Shown here in pieces: positions 47,450 through 56,438 of a DNA stretch of 64,000 bases. The notes beneath the pieces are model-generated. The model did no database searches and was not told the origin of the DNA. It was given only the letters and a program-made list of their open reading frames with translations. Made by a program: the position numbers and the translations under genes. The first letter of the stretch is position 1; the number at the start of each line of letters is the position of its first letter. This DNA comes from Chitinasiproducens palmae (GTDB lineage: Bacteria; Pseudomonadota; Gammaproteobacteria; Burkholderiales; Burkholderiaceae), in assembly GCF_900095735.1 (NCBI RefSeq), contig NZ_FNLO01000010.1, positions 152,094-216,093 on the forward strand, given 5' to 3'.

Positions 47450-48081
47450 GACGTTTCCTGGCTGAAGACGGTGTATCGACTTTAGTGGGCGTCGGGTGCG
47501 CGATAAACTCGGCCGAAAGGCATAGGCCTTGGCGCAACGCGCTCTCGGAATCAGGAAAGTTGCGATGCGATTCGCATACGACGCCTGCGCGCCGACGACA
47601 GCCGGGCGTCTACGGACGACGCTCGACGTGCAATCTACAAGGGAAGGCATTCGGCGAGCGCGTCGGCCACATGCCGCCAGCGGAGCCAGGCATCAAGGTA
47701 CAGGGCCTTGAAGCGGCGTCGCCGGATTGCCGCAATCGTGCAGCGTACAAAGGCGCTCAGCGAGTACCGCGAACGGCATACGACGCGGTTGGCGAGGGCT
47801 CGCGCCGCTAAAGACTTGAACGGCCGCGATCGACACGTCAGGCGGTGCCAGTGAACGGCATCGCGCGGCAAGGGGCGGCAGAGCCCCCACGGCACGGCAG
47901 CCGTGACCCGCCCAAGCCGCGGCCCTACTCGAAAAGGTGATTCGTCCAGTCGGAATAGACTGGCGAAGGATTGGGCATCAGGCCGATTGCCCGCATTGCC
48001 CGCATTGGCCGCATTGGCCGCATTGCCCGTAGGCGATGACAGTGCTGCCCGATGCCGGACAAGCCGCAGCGGGCCCAGCGC
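47450..48081. other. About 630 bases between pilus operon and nrdR, no gene
   Basis: The pilus operon must be transcribed from this region, but no clear -10/-35 pair stands out. Open frames in it are Arg/Ala-rich shadows. A 9-bp repeat lies at 47984-48029 near the nrdR end. Confidence 0.6.
47984..48029. repeat. 9-bp tandem repeat, about 5 units
   Basis: CGCATTGCC/CGCATTGGC units run for about five copies, ending near the stop codon of nrdR. Confidence 0.85.
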
Positions 48082-48645
48082 TCAGGAAGCGGGCGGCTCG
48101 CGGTCTTTCGGCTCGCGTGCGGCGCCATCGTCCACGGAACCAAGGCGCGGCGAAGCTGCCGATGCGTTGCCCGGCGTGACGCCCGGCGAGGCCGCATGCC
48201 GCTCGAATTCGTCGATGACTGCCTCGAAATCGGCGATGTCCTCGAAGCGGCGATAAACCGATGCGAAGCGGATGTAGGCAACCTTGTCGAGCCGGGCCAA
48301 CTCGTTCATGACCCATTCGCCGATCCGTTCGCTGCGCACTTCGCGCTCGCCGGTCGCCTGCAATTGAAACTCGATGCGCGCCACGGCTTCGGCAATCGCA
48401 TCCGCGCTGACCGGCCGCTTGCGCAGCGCCAGCTTCATGCTGCCTGTCACCTTGGCGCGATCGAATTCGGCGCGACTGCCGTCCTTTTTGACGACAAAAG
48501 GCAGCGTCAATTCGACGCGCTCGTAGGTCGTGAACCGCTTGTCGCATGCGGCGCACCGGCGGCGCCGACGGATCGCTGCGCCGTCCTCCGAGACCCGTGA
48601 ATCGACGACCTGCGTGTCGTCGTGACGGCAGAACGGGCAGCGCAT
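48082..48645 (-). CDS. nrdR: Transcriptional repressor NrdR
   Basis: NrdR is a zinc-finger and ATP-cone repressor of ribonucleotide reductase genes. The 187-residue product starts [10 protein letters not shown] with zinc ligands Cys3, Cys6, Cys31 and Cys34 (CAAC). It is followed by [20 protein letters not shown] and the ATP-cone ([20 protein letters not shown]). Core NrdR is about 150 residues; this one has an extra 35-residue tail rich in Ala, Pro and Glu ([11 protein letters not shown]). ATG 48645 is 8 bases downstream of the glyA stop on the same strand, so the two genes form an operon, as in many proteobacteria. It is highly likely functional. Confidence 0.96.
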   Translation of the reverse strand: MRCPFCRHDDTQVVDSRVSEDGAAIRRRRRCAACDKRFTTYERVELTLPFVVKKDGSRAEFDRAKVTGSMKLALRKRPVSADAIAEAVARIEFQLQATGEREVRSERIGEWVMNELARLDKVAYIRFASVYRRFEDIADFEAVIDEFERHAASPGVTPGNASAASPRLGSVDDGAAREPKDREPPAS

Positions 48646-48653
48646 CGCGGGGC

Positions 48654-49901
48654 TTAGCGGTAGACCGGGAAACGGCGGGTCAGCGCCTGCACCTTCTCGC
48701 GCACGGTGGCGAGATTGGCTTCGTCTTCCGGATTCTCGAGTACGTCGGCGATCAGATCGGCCACCTGCTTCGCTTCCTCGGTGCCGAAGCCGCGAGTGGT
48801 CATCGCCGGCGAGCCGACGCGGATACCGCTGGTCACGAACGGCTTCTCCGGGTCGTTCGGGATCGCGTTCTTGTTCACGGTGATGTGCGCCTCGCCCAGC
48901 GCGGCCTCGGCCGCCTTGCCGGTGATGTTCTTGGCGCGCAGGTCGACGAGCATCACGTGGCTCTCGGTGCCGCCGGAGACGATGCGCAGGCCGCGCGCCG
49001 CCAGCTGTTCGGCCAGGACCTTGGCGTTGGCGACCACGCGTTCCTGATACGTCTTGAACTCCGGCGACAGGGCCTCCTTGAAGGCCACCGCCTTGCCGGC
49101 GATCACGTGCATCAGCGGACCACCCTGGATGCCCGGGAAGATGGCCGAATTGATCTTCTTCTCGAATTCCGCTTTCGACAGGATCACACCACCGCGCGGG
49201 CCACGCAGGCTCTTGTGGGTGGTGGTGGTCACGAAGTCGGCGTGCGGCACCGGATTCGGATACACGCCCGCCGCGATGAGGCCGGCGTAATGCGCCATGT
49301 CGACCATGAAGTAGGCGCCCACCGACTTGGCGATGCGGGACAGACGCTCGAAGTCGATCTTCAGCGAGAACGCCGAGGCGCCAGCGACGATCAGCTTGGG
49401 CTTGTGCTCGTTGGCCAGCTTCTCGGCGGTGTCGTAGTCGATGTCCTCGTTTTCGTCGAGTCCGTAGCTCACCACCTTGAACCACTTGCCGGACATGTTG
49501 ACCGGCGAGCCGTGGGTCAAGTGGCCGCCGTGCGCGAGGCTCATGCCCATGATCGTGTCGCCCGGTTCGAGCATCGCGAAGAACACGCCCTGGTTCGCCT
49601 GCGAGCCGGAATTCGGCTGCACGTTCGCGGCCTCCGCGCCAAACAGCTGCTTGACCCGGTCGATCGCCAGTTGCTCGACCACGTCGACATATTCGCAACC
49701 GCCGTAGTACCGCTTGCCGGGATACCCTTCGGCATACTTGTTGGTCAGCTGGGAGCCTTGCGCTTCCATGACCGCCGGACTGGTGTAGTTCTCGGAGGCG
49801 ATCAGCTCGATGTGATCTTCCTGGCGGCGGTTCTCGTTCTGGATGGCTTCGAACAGCTCGGGATCGATTTGCGAAATCTTGCTGGTGGCGCGGTCGAACA
49901 T
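48654..49901 (-). CDS. glyA: Serine hydroxymethyltransferase
   Basis: GlyA interconverts serine and glycine with tetrahydrofolate, a main source of one-carbon units. The 415-residue PLP enzyme begins [20 protein letters not shown] and contains [36 protein letters not shown] and [17 protein letters not shown]. The PLP lysine is in [15 protein letters not shown] near residue 228. It ends with the usual [19 protein letters not shown] 49901 follows a GAGAGAG stretch. It is divergent from the ybgC-tol operon, separated by 405 bases (49902-50307) with no gene and no clear promoter pair. nrdR follows. Confidence 0.98.
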   Translation of the reverse strand: MFDRATSKISQIDPELFEAIQNENRRQEDHIELIASENYTSPAVMEAQGSQLTNKYAEGYPGKRYYGGCEYVDVVEQLAIDRVKQLFGAEAANVQPNSGSQANQGVFFAMLEPGDTIMGMSLAHGGHLTHGSPVNMSGKWFKVVSYGLDENEDIDYDTAEKLANEHKPKLIVAGASAFSLKIDFERLSRIAKSVGAYFMVDMAHYAGLIAAGVYPNPVPHADFVTTTTHKSLRGPRGGVILSKAEFEKKINSAIFPGIQGGPLMHVIAGKAVAFKEALSPEFKTYQERVVANAKVLAEQLAARGLRIVSGGTESHVMLVDLRAKNITGKAAEAALGEAHITVNKNAIPNDPEKPFVTSGIRVGSPAMTTRGFGTEEAKQVADLIADVLENPEDEANLATVREKVQALTRRFPVYR

Positions 49902-50307
49902 GGCACTCTCTCTATGGATAGCAGGGAACGATCGAAATGACGGATGTCGGTCGTGAACCGGCCGGTCCGGCGCATTGCGCGCCACGGAGTTCCAGACAGG
50001 ACAAGCCAGTCGCTTCGAAACGGCTGCCCAGGCGAACGGCAAAAGACACTCTACGCTTCCCGGTGGTCGTCCACCTCGGGTGGGTGCACCCGTATCGCCA
50101 GTCACATAGAGGATCGTCGATTCTATTGGATCGGCGCCCGCAAGGCAATCGCGGCACGCCGTCCGCCCTCTACCACCGTGCCCCGTCCGCCCGCTTTTCG
50201 CGGGTCGCGCTCCCGAGTCTTTCCGAGCCGGCCTCTGGCTTACCCCGATTGTTTAAATGTGTAACAAGTTATTCCGCCGCCCGGGGGCGCCAGACGGTTC
50301 CGGTAAT

Positions 50308-50760
50308 ATGACCGCCATGAAAAATTCGACCGGCGTCCGAGACGGCACCTTGGCCTTTACTTGGCAGGTACGGGTCTACTACGAGGATACGGATGCGGGT
50401 GGTGTCGTCTTCTATGCGAACTACCTGAAGTTCTTCGAGCGCGCGCGAACCGAATGGCTGCGCGCTGCGGGCATCGAACAACAGCGGCTGGTCGACGAGC
50501 GGGGCATCGGTTTCGTCGTGCGGCGCACCGAAGTCGAATATCTCTCGCCCGCCCGCCTGGACGACGTGCTCCGCATTGAAACGCGCGTGGCCGAGACTCG
50601 CCGCTGCCAGGTCGTATTCGAACAGACCGCATGGCGCGGCGAGCAACGCCTCGCGCGCGGCTCGATTCAGGTAGTCTGTATCGATATGTCCGCCTTCCGG
50701 CCGATGGCGCTGCCTGCGGAGGTTGCCGCCTTGTTCGGAGCGGACAACGGCCTTTCGTGA
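50308..50760 (+). CDS. ybgC: Tol-Pal-associated acyl-CoA thioesterase YbgC
   Basis: A hotdog-fold thioesterase of 150 residues, usually the first gene of the tol-pal operon. The family motif VRVYYEDTDAGGVVFYANYL contains the catalytic Asp at residue 29 (E. coli Asp18). FFERARTEWLR and VEYLSPARLDDVL follow. The ATG at 50308 is chosen over 50257 and 50317; none has a strong Shine-Dalgarno, so the first ten residues are uncertain. tolQ starts 59 bases downstream on the same strand. It may act on phospholipid acyl groups at the cell envelope. Confidence 0.92.
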   Translation: MTAMKNSTGVRDGTLAFTWQVRVYYEDTDAGGVVFYANYLKFFERARTEWLRAAGIEQQRLVDERGIGFVVRRTEVEYLSPARLDDVLRIETRVAETRRCQVVFEQTAWRGEQRLARGSIQVVCIDMSAFRPMALPAEVAALFGADNGLS

Positions 50761-50819
50761 AACACCATTGATCCGATCGTGAACGGCGCAACGGCGCCAG
50801 GGACGCAAACGCTCACCAA

Positions 50820-51497
50820 ATGAACCACGCCGACGACCTGTCATTCATTTCGCTCGTAAGCAACGCAAGCCTGCTCGCCCAGGCGGTCATGCTGCTGTTG
50901 CTCGTGCTGTCCCTGATCTCCTGGACGATCATCTTCCGCAAGGGCATCGCGCTGCGGCGCGCTCGCGCACAGACCGAGCGCTTCGAACGCGCTTTCTGGT
51001 CGGGCGGCGACCTGAACACGCTCTACCAGAGCGCCAGCAGCAACCGTCATGCGACCGGCTCGCTGGAACGCATCTTCGAGGCAGGCATGCGCGAGTTCCT
51101 GAAGGGCCGTGAACGACGCCTGAACGACAGCGGCGCGACGCTTGACGGCGCACGCCGGGCCATGCGCGCCGCCTTCCAGCGCGAGATGGACGTGATCGAG
51201 GCAAGCCTGCCATTCCTGGCTTCGGTTGGCTCGGTGAGCCCCTACATCGGTCTGTTCGGAACGGTCTGGGGGATCATGAATGCGTTCCGCGGCCTGGCCA
51301 ATGTGCAACAGGCGACGCTGGCCAACGTGGCGCCGGGCATCGCCGAGGCGCTGGTGGCGACGGCCATCGGCCTGTTCGCAGCCATTCCGGCGGTGGTGGC
51401 CTACAACCGCTACGCGAACAACATCGACCGGCTGGCCGTGCGCTTCGAGACTTTCATCGAAGAATTCTCGAACATCCTGCAACGCCAAGCGGGCTGA
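50820..51497 (+). CDS. tolQ: Tol-Pal inner-membrane protein TolQ
   Basis: TolQ is the MotA/ExbB-type channel subunit that with TolR powers TolA from the proton gradient. The 225-residue protein has three membrane helices, about residues 14-38, 135-158 and 170-192. The first is a Leu-rich LAQAVMLLLLVLSLISWTII, and the second and third include VGSVSPYIGLFGTVWGIMN and TAIGLFAAIPAVVAYNRYAN. The cytoplasmic loop between helices 1 and 2 is the usual size. tolR follows after 66 bases. Start ATG 50820 has a weak ribosome site. The family assignment is very secure. Confidence 0.97.
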   Translation: MNHADDLSFISLVSNASLLAQAVMLLLLVLSLISWTIIFRKGIALRRARAQTERFERAFWSGGDLNTLYQSASSNRHATGSLERIFEAGMREFLKGRERRLNDSGATLDGARRAMRAAFQREMDVIEASLPFLASVGSVSPYIGLFGTVWGIMNAFRGLANVQQATLANVAPGIAEALVATAIGLFAAIPAVVAYNRYANNIDRLAVRFETFIEEFSNILQRQAG

Positions 51498-51563
51498 ACG
51501 CCTGCCGGCGCGACGAGATAGTCGCGTCGCCTTAACTCTTCGAGACAGTTCAGGAACAAGACG

Positions 51564-52010
51564 ATGGCAGGTTCGATGCGATCCGGAATGCGCGGCGGCA
51601 GATCGCGGCGCGCAATGTCTGACATCAACGTAGTGCCGTACATCGACGTGATGCTCGTGCTGCTGGTGATCTTCATGGTCACCGCGCCGCTCGTCACGCC
51701 GTCGCTGGTCAATCTGCCGACCGTCGGCGGCGCCTCGCCCGAGCAGCAGACGCCGCCGGTGATCGTCAACGTGCAAGCTGACGGTACGATGTCCGCCCGC
51801 TACAAGAGCGATGGCGGGCCCACCGAGGAACGTCCGATGACGATGGCCGATCTGACCGCGTTCCTGCAGGAGCGTCAGCAGAGCGCGCCCGATCAACCCG
51901 TCGTGATCGCCGGCGACAAGAACGTGAAATACGAGTCGGTGATGAACGTGATGTCCGAGCTGAAGGCGCAAGGCGTCAAGCGCGTCGGACTGCTGGTCAA
52001 ATCGAAATGA
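51564..52010 (+). CDS. tolR: Tol-Pal protein TolR
   Basis: TolR is a 148-residue ExbD-type protein. A short basic N-terminus (RSGMRGGRSRRAMSD) leads to the single membrane helix VPYIDVMLVLLVIFMVTAPL with the essential Asp28 (E. coli Asp23). The periplasmic domain ends QGVKRVGLLVKSK. CAGGAACAAG stands before ATG 51564. It overlaps tolA by 4 bases (ATGA at 52007), so translation is coupled. Together with TolQ it energises TolA. No abnormal feature. Confidence 0.97.
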   Translation: MAGSMRSGMRGGRSRRAMSDINVVPYIDVMLVLLVIFMVTAPLVTPSLVNLPTVGGASPEQQTPPVIVNVQADGTMSARYKSDGGPTEERPMTMADLTAFLQERQQSAPDQPVVIAGDKNVKYESVMNVMSELKAQGVKRVGLLVKSK

Positions 52011-53137
52011 GCAGGCACGCCGGCTCTCCGTTCGAGCCGCCCAGGGAGCATGGCACCGGCAAGGCGTTCGCCTACGCTGCGCTGGTCCATCTTTTGCTCA
52101 TCGCCTTGCTGTTCTTCGGGATGCACTGGCAGACCAACAGCGAGGAAGGCGTGCAGGCGGAGATCTGGACCGAGGTGCCGGAGCTCGACGCGCCGCGCGC
52201 GCGGCCCCGCCCTGCCCCGCCCAAGGTAGCGACGCCCGAACCGACGCCGACGCCTCCGCCGGTGCCGACGCCCCGTGCCAGCGTTCGCGACGAGGACGCC
52301 GATATCGCGCTTGAAAAGCGCAAGCGGCAGCAGGCGGAAGCCGCTCGCCAGGCCGCCGAAGCCGAGCGTGCCCAGAAGGCGGCCGAGCAGCAGGCGCGCC
52401 TGAAGGCGGAGCAGGCCGAGCAGCAGAAACAGCAAGCGTTGCAGGAGCAGCGCCGGCACGACGAACAACGCAAGGAAGAGCAGGCCAAGGCGAAGGCGGA
52501 CAAGCAGAAAGCGGACGCGGCCGCCAAGGCGGCCGAGAAGGCAGCCGCGGACAAGGCGGCCGCGCAGAAGGCAGCGGCGGCGGAGAAAGCTGAAAAGGCG
52601 GCGGCGGACAAGGCTGCCGCAGAGAAGGCGGCCGAAGACAAGGCGGCTGCCGAGAAGGCAGCAGCCGCGAAGGCGGCGCAAGCGAAGGCCGCGAAAGCGG
52701 CAGCGGACAAGGCAGCGGCGGAGAAAGCGGCGCAGGCGAAGGCTTCCGATCAGGCCCGGCAGGCCCGGCTGGCCGCGTTGCAAGGAATGGCCGCCGCCGG
52801 TTCGGGCGGCAATGGTGGTGGCAGCAGCGGCAGTGGCTCCGGTTCCAGCGGCGCGTCGGCTGGCTATGCGGACAAGGTGCGCCGGCGGGTGATTCCGAAC
52901 ATCGTGTATGCGGGGTCGACCAATGGCAATCCGGTGGCCGTCGTATCGGTGCACTGCGCACCGGACGGACGCATTCTGAGCCGGCAGATGACGAAGTCGA
53001 GCGGCAACCCGGCGTGGGATCAGGCCGTGCTGCGCGCGATCGACGCGTCGGATCCGATGCCGCGCGACACGGACGGTCAGGCACCGCGCAATTTCAACGT
53101 GCGGATGCGGCCTCTGGATGCGCCGGGTGCCGGCTGA
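52007..53137 (+). CDS. tolA: Tol-Pal protein TolA
   Basis: TolA links the inner-membrane motor to Pal and TolB. The 376-residue product has a cytoplasmic lead and membrane helix (AYAALVHLLLIALLFFGMHW, about residues 20-40). A Pro-rich region follows, then a long helical domain II of Ala/Lys/Glu repeats (about 95-265, AAEKAAADKAAAEK words). The C-terminal domain III (about 285-376) has YADKVRRRVIPNIVY and AVLRAIDASDPMP. The Ala/Lys-rich DNA repeats of domain II are normal for TolA and were not counted with the unusual repeats. It overlaps tolR and precedes tolB by 81 bases. Confidence 0.96.
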   Translation: MSRHAGSPFEPPREHGTGKAFAYAALVHLLLIALLFFGMHWQTNSEEGVQAEIWTEVPELDAPRARPRPAPPKVATPEPTPTPPPVPTPRASVRDEDADIALEKRKRQQAEAARQAAEAERAQKAAEQQARLKAEQAEQQKQQALQEQRRHDEQRKEEQAKAKADKQKADAAAKAAEKAAADKAAAQKAAAAEKAEKAAADKAAAEKAAEDKAAAEKAAAAKAAQAKAAKAAADKAAAEKAAQAKASDQARQARLAALQGMAAAGSGGNGGGSSGSGSGSSGASAGYADKVRRRVIPNIVYAGSTNGNPVAVVSVHCAPDGRILSRQMTKSSGNPAWDQAVLRAIDASDPMPRDTDGQAPRNFNVRMRPLDAPGAG

Positions 53138-53218
53138 AGCGCGACTGCGCTGTGCTGGACAGCGGCGGCCGCCGGTGGCAAGTCATGCTAAGGTATTCAA
53201 GTTCGTGAGGCTGAATCA

Positions 53219-54508
53219 ATGGTGATGAATTTGTTCGGGAAATGTGGTTTGCGCGCACTGCTTGCCTCCTGCCTGCTGTCGGCGGCAGCGGCATCGCATG
53301 CGCAGATGACGATCGATATCGCAGGCGTTGGCGCAAGCCAGTATCCGATCGCAATCGCGACTTTCCGCAACGAAGCCAGCACGCCGCAACAGGTCAGCGC
53401 GATCGTGCGCTCCGATCTGGCGCGCAGCGGCCGTTTCACGAATATCGACGCAGGACCGAATCCGGTCGGGGAAACCGATTCGGTCGACCTGGGCAGTTGG
53501 AAGGCCCGGGGTGCCAATGCCTACGTGACCGGCAGCGTGACGCCGCTCGCGAACGGCCAATACGACGTGCGCTTCCGCCTGTATGACACGGTCACGCAGC
53601 AAAGCCTGGGGGGACTGTCGCTGGTCAGCCCGGCGAGCGGCCTGCGGATGAGCGCACACAAGGTTGCCGATTACATTTACGAGAAGCTGTTGGGCACCAA
53701 GGGCGTGTTCGCGACACGTCTGTCGTATGTCCTGCGCACCGGCGGCCGGTACCAGTTGCAGATCTCGGACTCCGACGGTCAGAACGCGCACATCGCGCTG
53801 TCGAGCCCGGAACCGATCATCTCGCCGACCTGGTCGCCCGACGGCACGAAGGTCGCCTACGTCTCGTTCGAAGGCAAGAAGCCGATCGTCTACGTGCATG
53901 ACCTGCCGAGCGGCAAACGCAGCATCGCCTCGAATCAGAAGGGCGACAACAGCGCGCCGGCCTGGTCTCCGGACGGCCGACGGCTGGCAGTCGCGCTGTC
54001 GCGTGACGGCCACACGCAGGTCTATTCGGTCAATCCGAATGGCGGGGACCTGCGTCGTCTCAGCAACAGCTCGGGCATCGACACCGAGCCGACCTACTCT
54101 GCGGACGGACAGTGGATCTATTTCACCAGCGACCGCGGCGGCGGCCCGCAGATCTACAAGATGCCGGCGCAGGGCGGCAACGCCCAGCGTGTCACCTTCA
54201 AGGGCGCGTACAACACGAGCCCGCGAGTCAGCCCCGACGGCAAGACGCTTGCATACATCTCGCGCACCGGCGGCGGCTTCAAACTCTTCGTACAGGATCT
54301 CAGCACAGGCGAGGTGAACGGTCTGACCGACACCTCGCATGACGAATCGCCTAGCTTCGCGGCCAACGGTCAATACATCTTGTATGCGACCCAGTCCGGC
54401 GGGCGAGGCGTGCTCGCGGCCGTGTCGACAGACGGTCGTACTCGGCAGATCCTGTCGGTCCAGGGCGGCAGCGTTCGCGAGCCATCCTGGGGTCCATTTA
54501 TGCAATGA
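53219..54508 (+). CDS. tolB: Tol-Pal periplasmic protein TolB
   Basis: TolB is a six-bladed beta-propeller that moves between Pal and TolA. The 429-residue product has a signal peptide ([19 protein letters not shown], cleavage about residue 29) and an N-terminal domain from [17 protein letters not shown]. The propeller blades carry repeated [17 protein letters not shown] and [22 protein letters not shown] motifs. Start ATG 53219 or the in-frame ATG two codons later both fit; a GAGG sits 9 bases upstream of the first. pal starts 17 bases after the stop. Fully intact. Confidence 0.97.
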   Translation: MVMNLFGKCGLRALLASCLLSAAAASHAQMTIDIAGVGASQYPIAIATFRNEASTPQQVSAIVRSDLARSGRFTNIDAGPNPVGETDSVDLGSWKARGANAYVTGSVTPLANGQYDVRFRLYDTVTQQSLGGLSLVSPASGLRMSAHKVADYIYEKLLGTKGVFATRLSYVLRTGGRYQLQISDSDGQNAHIALSSPEPIISPTWSPDGTKVAYVSFEGKKPIVYVHDLPSGKRSIASNQKGDNSAPAWSPDGRRLAVALSRDGHTQVYSVNPNGGDLRRLSNSSGIDTEPTYSADGQWIYFTSDRGGGPQIYKMPAQGGNAQRVTFKGAYNTSPRVSPDGKTLAYISRTGGGFKLFVQDLSTGEVNGLTDTSHDESPSFAANGQYILYATQSGGRGVLAAVSTDGRTRQILSVQGGSVREPSWGPFMQ

Positions 54509-54525
54509 CAATACGGAGAGTAAAA

Positions 54526-55038
54526 ATGGTGAAGCAATTTCGCGGGGTGATGGCTGTCGCGTTGGTTGGCCTGCTGGCCGCCTGCCATTCGGGCGTCAAG
54601 CCCGACCAGAACGCTGGCGCGAACGCCGGCCGCAACGGCTATCAGACGCAAGACCCGAACGCGGTCGCGCGTGTCAATGTCGATCCGCTGAACGACCCGA
54701 ACAGCCCGCTGGCCAAGCGCAGCATCTACTTCGACTTCGACAGCTATTCGGTGCGTGACGACTACCAGTCGCTGCTGCAACAACATGCGCAATACCTGAA
54801 GTCGCATCCGGAGCGCCATCTGCTGATCCAGGGCAACACCGACGAACGCGGTTCGAGCGAGTACAACCTTGCGCTGGGCCAAAAGCGTGCGCAAGCGGTG
54901 CAACGCGCCCTCGGCCTGCTGGGTGTGCCGGAATCGCAGACCGAAGCGGTCAGCCTGGGCAAGGAAAAGCCGCAAGCGCAGGGTCATGACGAAGAGTCGT
55001 GGGCCCAGAACCGCCGCGCCGACCTCGTTTATCAATAA
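54526..55038 (+). CDS. pal: Peptidoglycan-associated lipoprotein Pal
   Basis: Pal anchors the outer membrane to peptidoglycan. The 170-residue lipoprotein has a signal ending in lipobox LLAAC (Cys20). The OmpA-like domain spans about residues 65-170, with SIYFDFDSYSVRDDYQ, LLIQGNTDERGSSEYNLALG and EESWAQNRRADLVY. These carry the Asp and Arg residues that bind meso-diaminopimelate. GGAGAG stands 7 bases before ATG 54526; the longer frame from 54505 overlaps tolB and lacks this. cpoB follows 14 bases later. Confidence 0.97.
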   Translation: MVKQFRGVMAVALVGLLAACHSGVKPDQNAGANAGRNGYQTQDPNAVARVNVDPLNDPNSPLAKRSIYFDFDSYSVRDDYQSLLQQHAQYLKSHPERHLLIQGNTDERGSSEYNLALGQKRAQAVQRALGLLGVPESQTEAVSLGKEKPQAQGHDEESWAQNRRADLVYQ

Positions 55039-55052
55039 ATCTGTTAAGCCGA

Positions 55053-55796
55053 ATGCCGTCACGCCACCTCCTGGCTAGCACGGCTCGTTCGGCGCTGTTT
55101 GCATGGGCCGTCTCGCTTGCGATGCCGGCCCATGCGTTCAGCGACGACGAAGCCCGCAAGGCCATCCTCGATCTCCGCACCACGGTCAATGCGCTCCGCG
55201 ACCAGCTCGGCGCGGCGCAACGCACGATTCTCGATCAGTCGAACCGGCTCGATCAGCTGCAAGGCGAAAACGCCCAGCTTCGCGGTCAGACCGAGGAAGC
55301 GCTGAACCAACTGAACACGATCCAGCTCACGCAGAAGGACTACTATGCGGACCTGGACAAGCGCCTGAAGAAGTTCGAACCGCAGCAGACCACCGTCGAC
55401 GGCGTCGAAGGCGTGGTTCAACCAGGCGAGAACGACGCATTCAATGCCGCGCTCAAGCAGTTTCGCGATGGCAACTACAAGGCCGCCACCGGCGCCTTCT
55501 CGGACTTCATCCGGAAGTATCCACAGAGTCCGTACCAGCCGACCGCTCACTATTGGCTCGGCAATGCGTACTACGCACAGCGCGACTATGCGAAGTCGAC
55601 CGCCGAACTCAATGGCGTCGTGAAGAACTATCCGACGCATCCGCGTGCGCCGGAAGCGCTGCTGTCGATCGCCAACAACCAGGCCGACCAGAATCAGAAG
55701 AGCGCCGAACGGCAGACTCTGCAACGTGTCATCAGCCAGTACCCGGGAACGCCTGCCGCCCAGAACGCACAGGAACGGCTGAGCAAACTGCGCTGA
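55053..55796 (+). CDS. cpoB: Cell division coordinator CpoB (YbgF)
   Basis: CpoB links PBP1B activity with Tol-Pal during constriction. The 247-residue periplasmic protein has a signal peptide (cleaved near AHA|FSDDEA, residue 28). A coiled-coil trimerisation region (about 33-110: RTTVNALRDQLGAAQRTILD) and a C-terminal TPR domain (about 130-247: QFRDGNYKAATGAFSDFIRK, YWLGNAYYAQRDY) follow. It closes the ybgC-tolQRAB-pal-cpoB operon, complete here. The 267 bases after it, before the tRNA, hold no gene. Confidence 0.95.
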   Translation: MPSRHLLASTARSALFAWAVSLAMPAHAFSDDEARKAILDLRTTVNALRDQLGAAQRTILDQSNRLDQLQGENAQLRGQTEEALNQLNTIQLTQKDYYADLDKRLKKFEPQQTTVDGVEGVVQPGENDAFNAALKQFRDGNYKAATGAFSDFIRKYPQSPYQPTAHYWLGNAYYAQRDYAKSTAELNGVVKNYPTHPRAPEALLSIANNQADQNQKSAERQTLQRVISQYPGTPAAQNAQERLSKLR

Positions 55797-56047
55797 GCGC
55801 GGAGGTTGTCGGTAAGCGCCGGACGCCGTTCCGCGTAAGTATCGCCGGCTCGCCGCCCTACGCTGCCGATCGAATCGTCGCCCGTGGCGTCGCCAGGTCG
55901 TCAGCGGCTCGCGCCGACTCCGAGGCACCCACTGGACGTCCGCTGGGCGGTTCGCCTCCCGGCGCCGCGCCTATCCAGGGCCAACCGTTTCTGGCGGCCG
56001 CACGCCGCTCAGCTTCATGAAGATTGGCGGTTCCAGGCGTCTTCGGT

Positions 56048-56053
56048 TATACT
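56048..56053 (+). promoter_or_regulatory. Candidate -10 box for tRNA-Pro
   Basis: TATACT ends 10 bases before the tRNA. The TTCGGTT upstream is a poor -35. Confidence 0.5.
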
Positions 56054-56063
56054 TTTGGACTTT

Positions 56064-56142
<79 letters not shown>

Positions 56143-56147
56143 TATTC

Positions 56148-56187
56148 AAGCCCACGCGATCGGTGTATCGCGTGGGCTTTTTGTTTT
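56148..56187 (+). terminator. Rho-independent terminator after tRNA-Pro
   Basis: AAGCCCACGCGAT and ATCGCGTGGGCTT form a 13-bp stem with a 6-base loop, followed by a T-run (TTTTGTTTT). It starts 8 bases after the tRNA. Confidence 0.95.
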
Positions 56188-56438
56188 CTGATGCATCAGG
56201 ACAAGCAACGCGGTCCATGCCGCCAACCGGCGCGCGCGTCTGCGCGTAGGATGGCAACGCCCCCTTGTGCAAACGGCGCGGTCGCTGGCTGCCAATGCTG
56301 CGCAGTACTTTCGCGCCGCTTGCCACGGCTCGCGGCCCGCTGTAACTTTTTAACCATGCGGGACGACCGCACCAACTGAACACGATTCTGCTGGCTGCCT
56401 GAGCGGCGACGCGGCGTCGATCCCACACGCGAAGAAGA

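Noticed and set aside
47450..47650. Upstream extension of the FimT frame to 47650
   Set aside because: Residues before M at 47449 are not pilin-like, there is no ribosome site at 47650, and AGGAA precedes 47449.
52300..52760. TolA Ala/Lys repeats as another case of repeat growth
   Set aside because: Such helical repeats are normal for TolA domain II in all proteobacteria.
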